Shown here: positions 30,882 through 40,494 of the stretch, piece after piece
How positions within the stretch are numbered: position 1 is the stretch's first letter
Layout: each line of letters starts with the position of its first letter
Source of the DNA: Macrothele yani
Taxonomy: Eukaryota > Arthropoda > Arachnida > Araneae > Macrothelidae
NCBI GenBank assembly: GCA_039090855.1
Contig: CM077012.1
Coordinates: forward strand, 140,203,541 to 140,267,540
DNA: 64,000 nt
Reading direction: 5' to 3'
Notes under the pieces: model-generated
What the model was told of the DNA's origin: nothing
Database searches by the model: none
The model's input: only the letters and a program-made list of their open reading frames with translations
Translations under genes and position numbers: made by a program

Positions 30882-30960
30882 AGTCGTTGAAGGAACTGGA
30901 GGATGAATGTGACAAATTTGACGTGGAACTGCTTAAGGCTGTAAGGCATTCAAACGCCAC
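30882..30960 (+). CDS. Next internal exon of the unrecognised host gene
   Basis: The 79-bp exon lies between the acceptor tttcattatag and the donor gtaagt. Its first two bases complete the codon left open by the exon ending at 9905 (A plus AG, Lys). It then reads SLKELEDECDKFDVELLKAV, Glu/Lys/Leu rich and helical in character, continuing the charged end of the previous exon. It ends in phase 2. The implied intron of 20,976 bp is almost entirely transposons. The phase match is good but not proof that the two are consecutive. Confidence 0.6.
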
Positions 30961-31636
30961 GTAAGTTTTTCTTTTCTTTTCTGTTACCGTAAATCTGTTG
31001 GCATTGCTGTAGTTATAAGTTTTGTAATGTTTCTCTTTATTTCGGCAAAAATATATTTCCATGCACAGTCCAGTGAAGTGGAAAGTTTAACTGCTAAATT
31101 AGTGGCGGAAGATCAATGAGAATCAGTTTACAAGTATAGCTTACTTTGCACTTGTATAGACGTCCTTTTTAACCTTAAAATACTAACATGGACGAAAATT
31201 AATTAGGATAGAAAGGACATAAGTCAGCTGCACTCACCCAATCTCTTATCTTTATCTGATGGGTCAGTTGCACTCGAAAGGAAGAAAAAGAAAGCGGTTT
31301 ACTACACTCACCCACATTGTCTACTATGAGGGTGGGGGGGGGGGAGTGGAACAGGCAGCCCTCCAGCATAAGATGCTTACTGCTGGACAATTGCTCTCCC
31401 GACTCACTGAAAAACAGTGATATCATTGTATCATTCATCAAACAATGACTATAGTGGTAACATGGTGAGAGAGAAAGGGAAAAAAGCTATTCATGCATTC
31501 AGGACACAAATTCTATAAAGATCGAGAAACAAGGATAGGATGGAATAGGCGTTGGCTGTACAGTGCGCAAATGCTTGGCAAAACTGTACGTGAACACTGG
31601 TGCTTCGGTTATTTGACAATCTGATTCACGGCTTGA
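30961..31636. other. Intron sequence, nothing recognised
   Basis: Follows the donor site. It contains a G-run near 31333 and no motif-bearing frames. Confidence 0.5.
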
Positions 31637-31646
31637 AAAATACCAT

Positions 31647-31855
31647 TGCCGTCCCGGTGGCGCAGTGGTCTAAGCGCTGGCGTATGACCGTTCGTGCAAG
31701 TGGATCCGGGTCCGAATCCCGGTGAGGCATGGATGCTGTGTATGTCTTACGGCGCTGGCTCTCTCCCTTCCCCGGAACCAGTGGTCCTAAATTAGCGATG
31801 GCGACTGCTTATAGCCCATTGAGTTGCTCATGGTGGTCGTTAAACCCGCTACCCC
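31647..31855 (+). repeat. SINE family A with 10-bp target duplication
   Basis: Head gccgtcccggtggcgcagtg, B box GGTCCGAATCC, and the family tail to ttaaacccgctaccc. aaaataccat occurs at 31637-31646 and 31856-31865. It lacks a poly(A) end. Confidence 0.9.
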
Positions 31856-31865
31856 AAAATACCAT

Positions 31866-32404
31866 GCCCGAGATACCCGGGGCATGTAAATTATATTATT
31901 TTTTAATTTAGTTGCCCGGTTCGGGCACCTGAATTTAAAAATAAAGTTTAGATTAGAACTTCATACTACTAGAAAAAAGACAGTCGTCGCATGTTGTGTA
32001 TCGTTTCACCGCTAATTTCCCGAAGTTATGTTATTGTTAGAGTGCCAAGGACAGAAGAATATCACATCTTTAATTATATTATGCTCTAGGTCCAGGAATT
32101 GGAGCCATATGTAGTTTTGTTCCAAATGTTGTATATGGTCAGCAACGGGATGCATGCCCTCTGATGAAACTAGCCTCCGGTGTTTAGTGACAAACGGCGC
32201 AAACTTCAACGAAACGAACATGGCAGATTCACTAAATTTCTCAAATACCAATTTCATCATCATACCAAGTCATACCAATTTCAACATCAGCATTTTAAAA
32301 CTTAAGATAAACGCTTTTGTGCATTGAACATTTTGAATACAGACTCCTGAAACGGAAGTGCAAAACATGTAAAAAAAAAAAGACCATCATATTTTTTTAC
32401 TCAA
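31866..32404. other. Non-coding, nothing recognised
   Basis: AT-rich intron sequence; short frames have no family signature. Confidence 0.45.
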
Positions 32405-32749
32405 AAAATTGGGGGTCCTGTTTCTAGCACCCTATGCACGTCTTTTCAAGGGAGCTGTTAGCTCCCAGTTTCTTTTTATGGACGATAACGCCCTTCCCCA
32501 TATAGGGCTTGGCTAGTCTACGAATAACTGGAAAGAGGATATTCACACGATGAAGTGGCCCGCGAGTTCTCCGGACCTGAACCCAATAGAGCTGTCTGGG
32601 ATGAGCTGAGAAGAGCAATTGCAAGCCTGCAGCCATCTCCCAGGACCCTCCCGTAACTCCGACGCGCATTGGTGGAGGAGTGTCACTTATTAACCCAAAA
32701 CTCTCATTCACAGCCTTGTAAACAGCATGATGGCTCGTTGTGCGATCTA

Positions 32750-33968
32750 CACTGAAGAGCAATTGAATTAGAGACAGCTGGCGTTATGCAAATGTGGCGC
32801 TGTGGGCGGCCCTGTAAACGGAAACGACATGACGTATGCAGCGATCCGGCAATATAAGGAGTAATGCGACGGGAATCAGTAAGAGTCGGACACAGTATGG
32901 GTAAGACGAAGGATCTAAGCGCATTTGATCGTGGGCAAATTGTCGGGGCCCGACGAATGGGTCACTCTATCTCGGAAGTCGTGCAGGCACTGGGATTTTC
33001 ACGAGCCACTGTGTCACGGGTGCACCGTGAGTACATCGAATACGGTAAAACCATCCCTGCAAGGGCCAACTGCCGTGGACAACAGCGTGTGGATGAGCGG
33101 GGTCATCGCCGGCTAGCTCGCATTATAACAGCGGATAGACAGGCCACAGTGCAAGAAATCACTCGGCAATTTAATGCTGCTGCACAAAAACGTGTAAGCA
33201 GCCACACCATTCAGAACCATCTCCTCGCTATGGGGTATAGAAGCCATCGTCCCACGAGGGTACTGCTGCTGACCGCACATCACAGGGTGCAAAGATTATA
33301 GCATGAGCGCGGGAACATCGCCACTGGACCCTAGACATGTGGGAAAATGTTGCCTGGACTGATGAGCCGAGATTCACGTTGGTACATGCGGATGGCAGGA
33401 TACGAGTACGGCGCAAACCACATGAAGCGATGGATCCTTCTTGCCAGCAGGGTACTCTTCAAGCTGGTGGGGGTGGCATTCTCGTCTGGGGACTGTTTAC
33501 GTGGACTGAAATGGGACCCCTGGTACGTGTGACATCGTCCCTCACAGGTCAACGTTACCGGGATATCCTGAACGACCATTTGCTCCCGTTTGTGCGTCTT
33601 CAACATCCCACTTGGGACCTCATCCTGCAACAAGACAATACATCGTGCCATCGCTCCCGAATTGTATCCGAATGGTTGGATGAACACTCCACCGACGTGA
33701 CTTCGCTTCCTTGACCAGCTAGATCACCTGACCTCAATACCATCGATCACATCTGGGATGCCATAGAGAGAGATGTTCGAGGCTCTGCCCCTCCATCAAA
33801 TCTTCGTGAACTGTGGGAGCTGGTTCAGGGGTCGTGGATCCGTATGGCTTCCCAACGCTTCCGGTGTCTTGTCGAGTCCATGCCGAGACGAATTGGTGCC
33901 GTCATCACGGCGAAAGGTGGTGCTGCACGTTACTAGACAGGTATCTCTAATTCAATTGTTCTTCAGTG
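32750..33968 (+). mobile_element. Tc1/mariner element, family E copy 1
   Basis: The inverted ends CACTGAAGAGCAATTGAATT and its near complement are flanked by TA at 32748-32749 and 33969-33970. It is 1219 bp. Confidence 0.93.
32897..33935 (+). pseudogene. Family E Tc1 transposase, 2-bp insertion and stop
   Basis: Starts at ATG 32897 (MGKTKDLSAFDRGQIVGARR), with an upstream in-frame ATG at 32864. The two helix-turn-helix regions are intact. At 33296-33301 a 2-bp insertion relative to the copy at 50661 creates a stop and shifts the frame. The catalytic domain follows at 33337 in another frame: WTDEPRFTLVHADG, GGGGILVWGLFTW, LQQDNTSCHRSR. A TGA replaces Trp at about 33714, and the last motif reads LNTIDHIWD, Asp in place of Glu. 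The C-terminal region runs to a TAG near 33935. Confidence 0.88.
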
Positions 33969-34285
33969 TATATCGCTGTTCGGGGTAATCACAGTCCCTA
34001 TTAGCCCCTCGAAATACGAGGTTTTGGACTGCCATGCTGTCATTCGCATGCTTCCTTCTCGCACGGTAATGGCATTCCTTTTCTGTTGTACGTTGCTGCG
34101 TCATCGTTATACAGGGGTTGGACAGAATAATGTGAACACCTAGGAAAAGAACGTACCTAGTAGGGTGTGGGACCACCTTTGGTATTCAAAACCGCCTGAA
34201 TCCTCCTTGGGATGGACGCATACAAATCCTGGATGGTGGTCAGTGGGATGTTACTCCATTCTTCATGCAGAAACTGCTCCAGGTC

Positions 34286-35426
34286 CTAGAGAGATGCAGG
34301 AGGAGGATAACGGTATCTTACTTTGTTTTCCAACACAGACCACAGAGGCTCGATGATGTTTAAGTTTGGTAATTGGGGACGCCAAGGAAGGTGTGAAAGT
34401 TCGTCCTCATGTTCCTCAAACCATGATTGGAGATTACGAGTTCTGTGAATTGGGGCGTTATCATCTTGGTAGATGGTATCCCCTGCAGGAAACAATGCCT
34501 GAGATATTGGATGGACTTGGTCGGTCAAAATGGTTTCAGGTGTCATACGCCCTGCCAGTCATCCGTCCTTTCAAGGTGATCAGGTGACCTGCTGAAAACC
34601 ATGATATGACTGCCAAGAGCATGACAGAACCATGCTGCATTGTTGGGAGCAGACAGTCTGGGTTGTACGCTTCCGATGGTGTTTTCCCGCCGCCCCGGTG
34701 GCGCAGTGGTCTAAGCGATAGCCTCTGATCATTCGTCCGAAAGAGGTCCGGGTTCGAATCCCGGTGAGGCATGGATGTTGTGCTTGTCTTACGGCACTGG
34801 TTCTCTCCCTTCCCTGGAACCAGTGACCCTAAATTAGGGACGGGCGATTGCTTATAGCCCATTGAGTTGCTCATGGTGGTCGATAAACCTCCAATCAAAG
34901 AAAAAAAGAATGTTTTCCACCCGTAAACATGTCCTGTGGTAGGTAATAGTGTTAATGTGGGTTCATCCGACCACATTACACAGTTTCATGCATCGGCAGT
35001 CCACGTTGTATGCTTCTGGCACCACTGCCGTCGCCGTTATGCATTCACTCGGGTCACCAGAGGTTTTGCAATAGCAGCTCTGCCATGAATATCTTGTTTA
35101 TGTAGTTCCCTGCGCACTGTTTTCGTTGGTACTGGGGTCTCGAGATGCAGATTGAGCTCCGCAGTAATTTTCGGCGCCGTGGTTTTCTTATTACGGGTAA
35201 CAATCCTTTTTAATGCTCTCCTGTCTATGTCAGTCAGGGTCATTTTTCGGCCGCTCTTGTGTTTCGTAGACGAGTTTTTGCCATTAACACTCTATGCTGT
35301 CCTGACGCTCGACACAGTAGCTCTCGATACCTCCACTACCTTAGAGACTGTTGTCACGGCGGCACCAACTAGCCGGCCACGAACGATTAGCCCTCTTTCG
35401 AAGTCCGTCAGGCCCCTCATTTTGTC
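34286..35426 (-). pseudogene. Family F Tc1-like transposase relic
   Basis: The N-terminal part near 35292-35420 (minus) reads MRGLTDFERGLIVRGRLVGA and a VSRATVSSV helix. Then come a stop and the 35037-35243 frame with TAPKITAELNLHL and the TKTVRRELHK helix. After the SINE insertion the catalytic part continues at 34286-34546 with DDNAPIHRTRNLQSWFEEHE and NLNIIEPLWSVLENKVR, so the second Asp and the Glu are kept. Several stops and the SINE make it non-functional. Confidence 0.82.
34688..34910 (+). repeat. SINE family A with 8-bp target duplication, inside a Tc1
   Basis: tgttttcc is repeated at 34680-34687 and 34911-34918. The copy has a good head, B box GGTTCGAATCC and the core ccctaaattaggg, and ends in a short A-rich stretch. 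Confidence 0.9.
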
Positions 35427-35739
35427 GTCACCCTGAAAGAAATTTTGCGACACTTTAAATGCACTTAAACAGAGCCTTGAGGTTCTAAACAACGATATTA
35501 CAACCAAAAAGTGGTGGATACCTTTGTGCATTGCGACGTACGCTGATGCATTAAAAGTCACGTCTCTGAGCGTGATGTTCATATTTTTCTGTCTAACGCG
35601 TTTGTATGTCTATATCAACTGTCATTAAACTCGGTTTTGTAGATTTTGCGTTATTCATAACTTTGTTTTTGTCACGTTCATTTTGGACACACTGGTGTCC
35701 AAAATTAACTTGACAAACACCAGTGGACACCATTGTTCT

Positions 35740-36170
35740 GCTATAGTCATTTGTGCTCTGTATAGCAGAAAGTTCATATGAGTGTTTAATCTTGAATAGA
35801 ATTTTTCTAACTCTACCCCAGAAGCATCTTCCTATTGTTACACTCAGTATTTGATACTTATTCATTCTGTGTTGGTTCGTTTTTCATTCTGAGTTTCTGC
35901 TGAGTGCTGTGTTGTTGGGGTTCACATAACTTTAACATTTTACTTGTTATTTACAACTGTTGGCGCTTGAATATGTAGTTTTCACATGTTTAGTCAAATT
36001 ATGTCAAAAACTGGAGCTGCGATTTTTGAGCGAACATAATACTTTAACGGTGGTATGAGAAGGTAAACAGTGACTGCTTACTATTTGAGTAGAGATGGAA
36101 AACTTTTGAACTCGAAGGGGCATAATTTCAAGTTTCACCCTCCCAGACAAGAAAAGACTGCTCCGGCTCC
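35740..36170 (+). repeat. Segment related to hAT-X
   Basis: Diverged but collinear with 25740-26160: gcatcttcctattgtta, ttcattctgagtttctgctg, tgtgttgttggggttcacat, and aactcgaaggggcataattt occur in the same order. Confidence 0.7.
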
Positions 36171-36179
36171 AGCCTTAGG

Positions 36180-36860
36180 GATGCAGAGCTAATAAGCCAT
36201 CTGTGCTCTTCTGCAGACAGCTCCTTTCAGCTTTTTTATATAAGCTTGAGCAGACTTTTTCCAAGCCTCACTCCGAAAGCATCTTCTGATTATTACTTTC
36301 TCTATCTGATACTGATTCGTTCTGTGCTGAGTCGTTTTCTATTCTGCATTTTTTGCAGTACTGTGTTGTCCGCGTTCACATAATTTTTACGTTTTCCTTG
36401 ATATTTGCTACCCTTGGCGTTTGGTTATTTACGTATGATTTTCACATTTTTAGTAAAACTATGCTGAAAACTGGAAGTCTGAATTTCTGAACGAGCATAA
36501 TAATTTCCTATAACGGGGGTGTAACAAAGTAAATACTGATTACTCATTTTTTTTTTTTTTTTTTGATTGGAGGTTTAACGACCACCGTGAGCAACTCAAT
36601 GGGCTATAAGCAGTCGCCCGTCCCTAATTTAGGGTCACTGGTTCCAGGGAAGGGAGAGAGCCAGTGCCGTAAGACAAACACAACATCCATGCCCGACCGG
36701 GATTCGAACCCGGACCCCATACGGACGAATGATCAGAGGCCAGCGCCTTAGACCACTGCGCCACCGGGGCGGCTGATTACTCTTTAAGTGGAGACCTTTA
36801 AACTCGAAGGGGTGTAATTCAAATCTCGCCCTGACCACCGATAAAAAAACTTGCACCAGC
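36180..36860 (+). repeat. Second hAT-X-related segment, directly following the first
   Basis: Repeats the same order of words (gatgcagagctaataagcca, ttctgcattttttgcagt, ctcgaaggggtgtaatt) as 35740-36170 and 25700-26160. It carries a SINE A at 36546-36772. The two segments form an old tandem pair. Confidence 0.7.
36546..36772 (-). repeat. SINE family A with 10-bp target duplication
   Basis: Minus strand, with a 19-base T-run at its left. The body matches the 30552 copy closely. ctgattactc is repeated at 36536-36545 and 36773-36782. Confidence 0.93.
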
Positions 36861-36951
36861 CATAGGTCCTTCTAGAGGAAGCGCATAGCCTAGTGATCAA
36901 TGTTCGGGACTGCTATGGATAAGTCTCAGAATCGATCTGGCAGATACGAAC

Positions 36952-37114
36952 TATAACGAAGTAAATTTCTCCGTCATTTTTGGTCTACGCCGGGATTCGA
37001 ACCCGAGTCCGCTTATTCCGGAACAAGTCGCTCTACCAACTGAGCTACGCAGACGTTCATTCTGATTGCTATCTGCCTTTATGTCGTGTGCGTCCTGCTG
37101 GCAGGTACGTCACA
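36952..37114 (-). repeat. 3' LTR of TRIM copy 2
   Basis: 163 bp with a tRNA-like cloverleaf at 36983-37054. Acceptor ends GTCTGCG and CGTAGAC pair, the A box is TAGCTCAGTTGG, and the T arm contains GGTTCGAATCC, both matching Pol III consensus. The anticodon stem closes on a 6-nt loop, so it is probably not a working tRNA. Confidence 0.9.
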
Positions 37115-37363
37115 TCTCCCCCCCTCGAAAGAGGGCCGGGGGCATGGCCCACGGGTCAGCCGTGACCATGAATCGTTGCAGGCAGCCATCCACTGTAGAA
37201 CGTGCACTTGAGAACTCCCAGTCAATCTGGTGTGTGGAATGCAACGTCACACACATTTATTCCTCGAAGCGCTGGAGAAGGGATTCTCTGATTTTCCCTA
37301 TCTCGCGGTGTGGAAAGAACACCACACCAATGCGAGATTTTGAACGGTCGGGTCATCCGGATA

Positions 37364-37375
37364 GTTCGGGCGCCA
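37364..37375 (-). other. Primer-binding site of TRIM copy 2
   Basis: TGGCGCCCGAAC on the minus strand, one base from the 5' LTR, is identical to copy 1 and complementary to the tRNA-Lys 3' end. Confidence 0.85.
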
Positions 37376-37376
37376 T

Positions 37377-37539
37377 TATAACGAAGTAAATTTCTCCGTC
37401 ATTTTTGGTCTACGCCGGGATTCGAACCCGAGTCCGCTTATTCCGGAACAATTCGCTCTACCAACTGAGCTACGCAGACGTTCATTCTGATTGCTATCTG
37501 CCTTTATGTCGTGTGCGTCGTGCTGGCAGGTACGTCACA
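37377..37539 (-). repeat. 5' LTR of TRIM copy 2
   Basis: 163 bp; tRNA-like block at 37408-37479. It differs from the 3' LTR by a G-to-T within the D-arm/anticodon region (cggaacaattcgc) and by cgtcgtgctg for cgtcctgctg. Confidence 0.9.
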
Positions 37540-38098
37540 GAACGTTCGAACCACTAAATATCTGGCGTGTGTCGGATGGGTACGTTAATCCGTCGGACTC
37601 CGGGTACTGTCCCCTCGGTTATAAATAAGGGCGTCTTCCATTCCCTTTCTACCTCTGGCTTCCCTCTCGGACACTCTCTATCCCAAATCATCTAGCTTCC
37701 TACTTCTAAGGGTTCTTTAAGACATGGTATCAGACACTCTCTTCCTAAAATCATCTACTGTACATATGATCTGATCTGGGTCCTTCGCATGTCTGTCGAG
37801 GTCATTGCTAGCCTACGGATTGGAAACTTCTCATGCCAAGGCCAGTGTTGCATGTAACTACACTGAATAGACAATTCATTAGGACCAGTAGACCATCTTA
37901 AGCAAATCGGCTAATAGGTCGTGACGTCATTACGGTTAAGTGAGCACTCGCAATAGTGTTTCGTAATGCACAGTCGAGTCACATTATTGTGACCACCTGC
38001 TTTTGACGTCAACAGCGCGTAGCCAATGAAAGAGGGCACGTGTCGTGAGCTGGTTTGGAGGGATAAAGGTGTGTGCTGTAGGCAGTCTGAAAACACAT

Positions 38099-38415
38099 GG
38101 GCCGCGGGTGGCCTAGTGGTCAACGATCGTGATTGCCACGGAGAACACCTCAGGTTCGATTCCATGCAGGTATGAACGCTCGAACCACTAAATAAACTTG
38201 TGCGTCGGATGGGCACGTTAAGCCGTCGGGCTCCGGGTACTGGCCTTCCGGTAATAAATAAGGGCGTCTCCCTCCCCCTTTCTACCTCACTTCTGTGTCA
38301 TTTTCCTATCGGGCACTCTAGCCCAAATCTCCTAGCTTCTTATTTCTAAGGGTTGTTTAAGACCTGAGGTCAGGCACTCCCTTCCTAAAATCCTCTACAT
38401 ATTATCTGATCTGAT
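38099..38415 (+). repeat. SINE family B, full length with 12-bp target duplication
   Basis: The head gggccgcgggtggcctagtg has a tRNA-like A box and B box GGTTCGATTCC. A long tail (ccgtcgggctccgggtactg, ataaataagggcgtc, cctcctag-type words) ends in atctgatctg repeats. ctgaaaacacat is at 38087-38098 and 38416-38427. Confidence 0.93.
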
Positions 38416-38441
38416 CTGAAAACACATCACTCGTTGCTGTC

Positions 38442-39469
38442 ATAGATAAAAGGAGCGATTTATCAGATTTGCTAAAAGGGATGCTTATAGGCTTGCGGGC
38501 CAAGGGTGGCAGTATTTCTGAAACAACGAAGTTTGTGAACTGTTCGCGTGCTGCTGCATATCGTGATTGGAGAAATGGCACCATTGCGAATAAGGGATGT
38601 GGAAACTGCGGAGTACCACGTGCCATTGATGTGAGAGGTGAACGTCGGCTTTGAAGATGCGTGAGAGACGATCGGCACGCTACAGTGGAGTAACTCACTG
38701 GCCGAATAAACCATGGGCCAACCGGAAGTGTGTCTAAAACGACAGTTCAGCGAACCCTTCTGCGTATGGGGCTCCGATTCAGACGGATGGTCACTGCACC
38801 TATGCTAACGAAGGTGCATCAGCAGAAAAGGCTTACATTTTCACGGCAGTATCGGAATTGGACCTCCGCTATTTGGCAAAGGATTGCCTTCTCCGATGAG
38901 TCACGTTTTCTGCTTCATCGAACGGATAGACGTTGGCGTATAAGGCGAGAAACATAAGAGAACACTCTTAGCCCATTGCTGGAAGAGCACAAGCTGGTGG
39001 GGGCAGCGTTGTGGTCTGGGGAATGTTTTCGAGGCATTCTCTGGGTCCAGTGATACCTGTGGAAGGCACTGTGGACCGAATTAGTTATGAATCCATCCTT
39101 GCAGACCACATACACCCATACATGCTGATCATCTTTCGTGGGGCGGAAGAGATCTTTCACACGACAATGCGACCTGTCACACAGCTAGAAATGTCGGAGA
39201 GTGGTTGTAAGAGCACGATGAAGACTTCAAAGTACTTTCCCAGGCTCCCTAATTCTTCAGACTTAAACACAATTCAGCATCTGTGGGACCACCTCGATCG
39301 TGTTGTTCGCTCTATGGATCCTCCACCAAGCACCCTTCAGCAGCTGTCAGATGCACTGCAGTCAGCATGGCTCCACATACCTGTGAACACCTTCCAGCAC
39401 CTTATTGAGTCACCCCCAGCTCGTGTAGCTGCTGTCCGTGCTACACTCGGCGATTACTCTGGATATTAG
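38442..39469 (+). pseudogene. Family D Tc1 transposase, several stops
   Basis: Collinear with 26804-27736. The region after the SINE encodes KGMLIGLRAKGGSISETTKF, then loses about 6 codons in the recognition helix. It has TGA near 38652, TAA near 38690 and TAA near 38955. SKTTVQRTLLRMGLRFRRMV and FSDESRFLLHRTD are kept. After 39011 the frame changes (VWGMFSRHSLGPVIPVEGTV). The third motif reads LNTIQHLWD, Gln in place of Glu. Non-functional. Confidence 0.85.
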
Positions 39470-39529
39470 CTGGTGGTCACAATAATGTGACTCGACCGTG
39501 TATATGACGTGATGTTTATTTTACTGATG

Positions 39530-39584
39530 GTTCAATGAAAAAGTGACGTGATGTAAGTCACATCACGTCACTTTTTCATTGAAC
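39530..39584. repeat. Perfect 25-bp hairpin
   Basis: 39530-39554 and 39560-39584 are exact reverse complements, containing gaaaaagtgacgtgatg, with a 5-base loop. It lies 30 bp outside the right end of the family D element. Confidence 0.9.
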
Positions 39585-39589
39585 GTAAC

Positions 39590-40490
39590 GGACTTTCAGA
39601 ATGGGGTGCCAGTAGGAATGGCACGAATGTTAGCAAAACTACTGTATTTGTAGAATGTGGAAAAGCATCAATATGCAGAGAGTGGTTGACGTAGTAAAAA
39701 ACCGGCAGTGAGCGCAGGACCTGTGTTATGAAACGGCTAGACCAAGCCCGAAGTTAGCGGTGATTTGCCAGTTTTGTGACGGATGGGCAACAAGTAGTCA
39801 AATAAAAAGAATATTTGAATCAGGAACAATGTCAGACGGAATCCCAGGGTCAAACCCTGTGCATTGCAATAGCCGAAGGTCTGTCTGTACGCCACTGCTG
39901 CCTGGAGCGAGCAAGACAAAACATCTCCAGCGGGCTTGGTTGCAATCGAGGTAGAACCAAAATGATTGGGAAAAAGTTATATGTTCTGGCAAATAATATT
40001 TCTAGCTGTACCATGCCCATGGGCGGGGGGGGGGGTCAGAAGTTAGAGGTAATAGCATGACAGCATGGATCCCTCTTGTATGGGCTGTATTTTGGGATAT
40101 AAAATTCGGGCTCGGGGCTGATATACTACAAGGACCAGCGGGTAAAATTGAGCCCGAACTCAGCACTGCGCCACATCTAAACAGTTTTGGGATTGTAGTC
40201 TGAACGTGGGGTGGCTTTTTATTAGAAATTGGTGAGGTTCCTTTCAATCATGTCCACCGAACAGTGAAAATTTGCGTCTCCTCCATATTTTTTAAGCTCT
40301 AGCTCTACTACCGTTAAGTCACTTCTAGCCACCATACGTAAACATGGCGCTGAAACAGCATAAAACGGCGGGAAAATAGCAACTGATTTTACATAAAAAC
40401 AGCAGTATAGTGGGCGGGAATTTTGATCAGGGAGTACCCACGATCAGAGATATACATCATGTGTTCTCTATATATCCATCATCTACTGAA
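39590..40490. other. Non-coding, nothing recognised
   Basis: Mixed sequence with a G-run near 40024-40034 and short frames lacking motifs. Confidence 0.45.
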
Positions 40491-40494
40491 AATT

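Larger units (their letters stand above)
32405..34000 (+). pseudogene. Tc1-type transposase 3' relic, interrupted by another Tc1 element
   Basis: The plus-strand remnant contains FMDDNALPH (second catalytic Asp motif, 32477-32503), KWPASSPDLNPIE in pieces, and LQPSPRTL-like sequence. It breaks at 32748 where the family E element begins. Directly after that element, at 33971, the reading resumes as IAVRGNHSPY and a TAG, the usual end of such transposases. The relic is thus older than the family E insertion. Confidence 0.7.
34112..35604 (-). mobile_element. Tc1-like element, family F, containing a SINE
   Basis: The left end CAGGGGTTGGACAGAATAAT and the diverged right end (attttctgtctaacgcgtttg type) are flanked by TA at 34110-34111 and 35605-35606. 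SINE A at 34688-34910 interrupts the transposase gene. Confidence 0.75.
36952..37539 (-). mobile_element. TRIM-like miniature LTR retrotransposon with tRNA-like LTRs, copy 2
   Basis: Terminal direct repeats 36952-37114 and 37377-37539 differ at only two positions. The 4-bp gaac flanks it (36948-36951, 37540-37543), and outside sequence rejoins as a SINE B, which defines both ends exactly. In element orientation the order is: 5' LTR starting TGTGACG, one base, TGGCGCCCGAAC primer site (37364-37375), about 240 bp non-coding, purine tract GAGGGGGGGAGA (37115-37126), 3' LTR. There are no coding regions. Near-identical LTRs imply a recent insertion. Confidence 0.92.
36877..37795 (+). repeat. SINE family B split by the TRIM element
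   Basis: The head at 36877-36951 (gcgcatagcctagtgatcaa, ending gatacgaac) resumes at 37544 as gttcgaaccactaaatatc. It goes on with the family tail (ccgtcggactccgggtactg) to the atctgatctg end near 37790. The intervening 588 bp are the TRIM, plus one copy of gaac. Confidence 0.82.
37969..39500 (+). mobile_element. Tc1/mariner element, family D copy 2, with SINE B inside
   Basis: Inverted ends as in copy 1 (CGAGTCACATTATTGTGACC). TA is present at 39501-39502, while the left flank reads TG. SINE B is inserted at 38099-38415. Confidence 0.88.
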
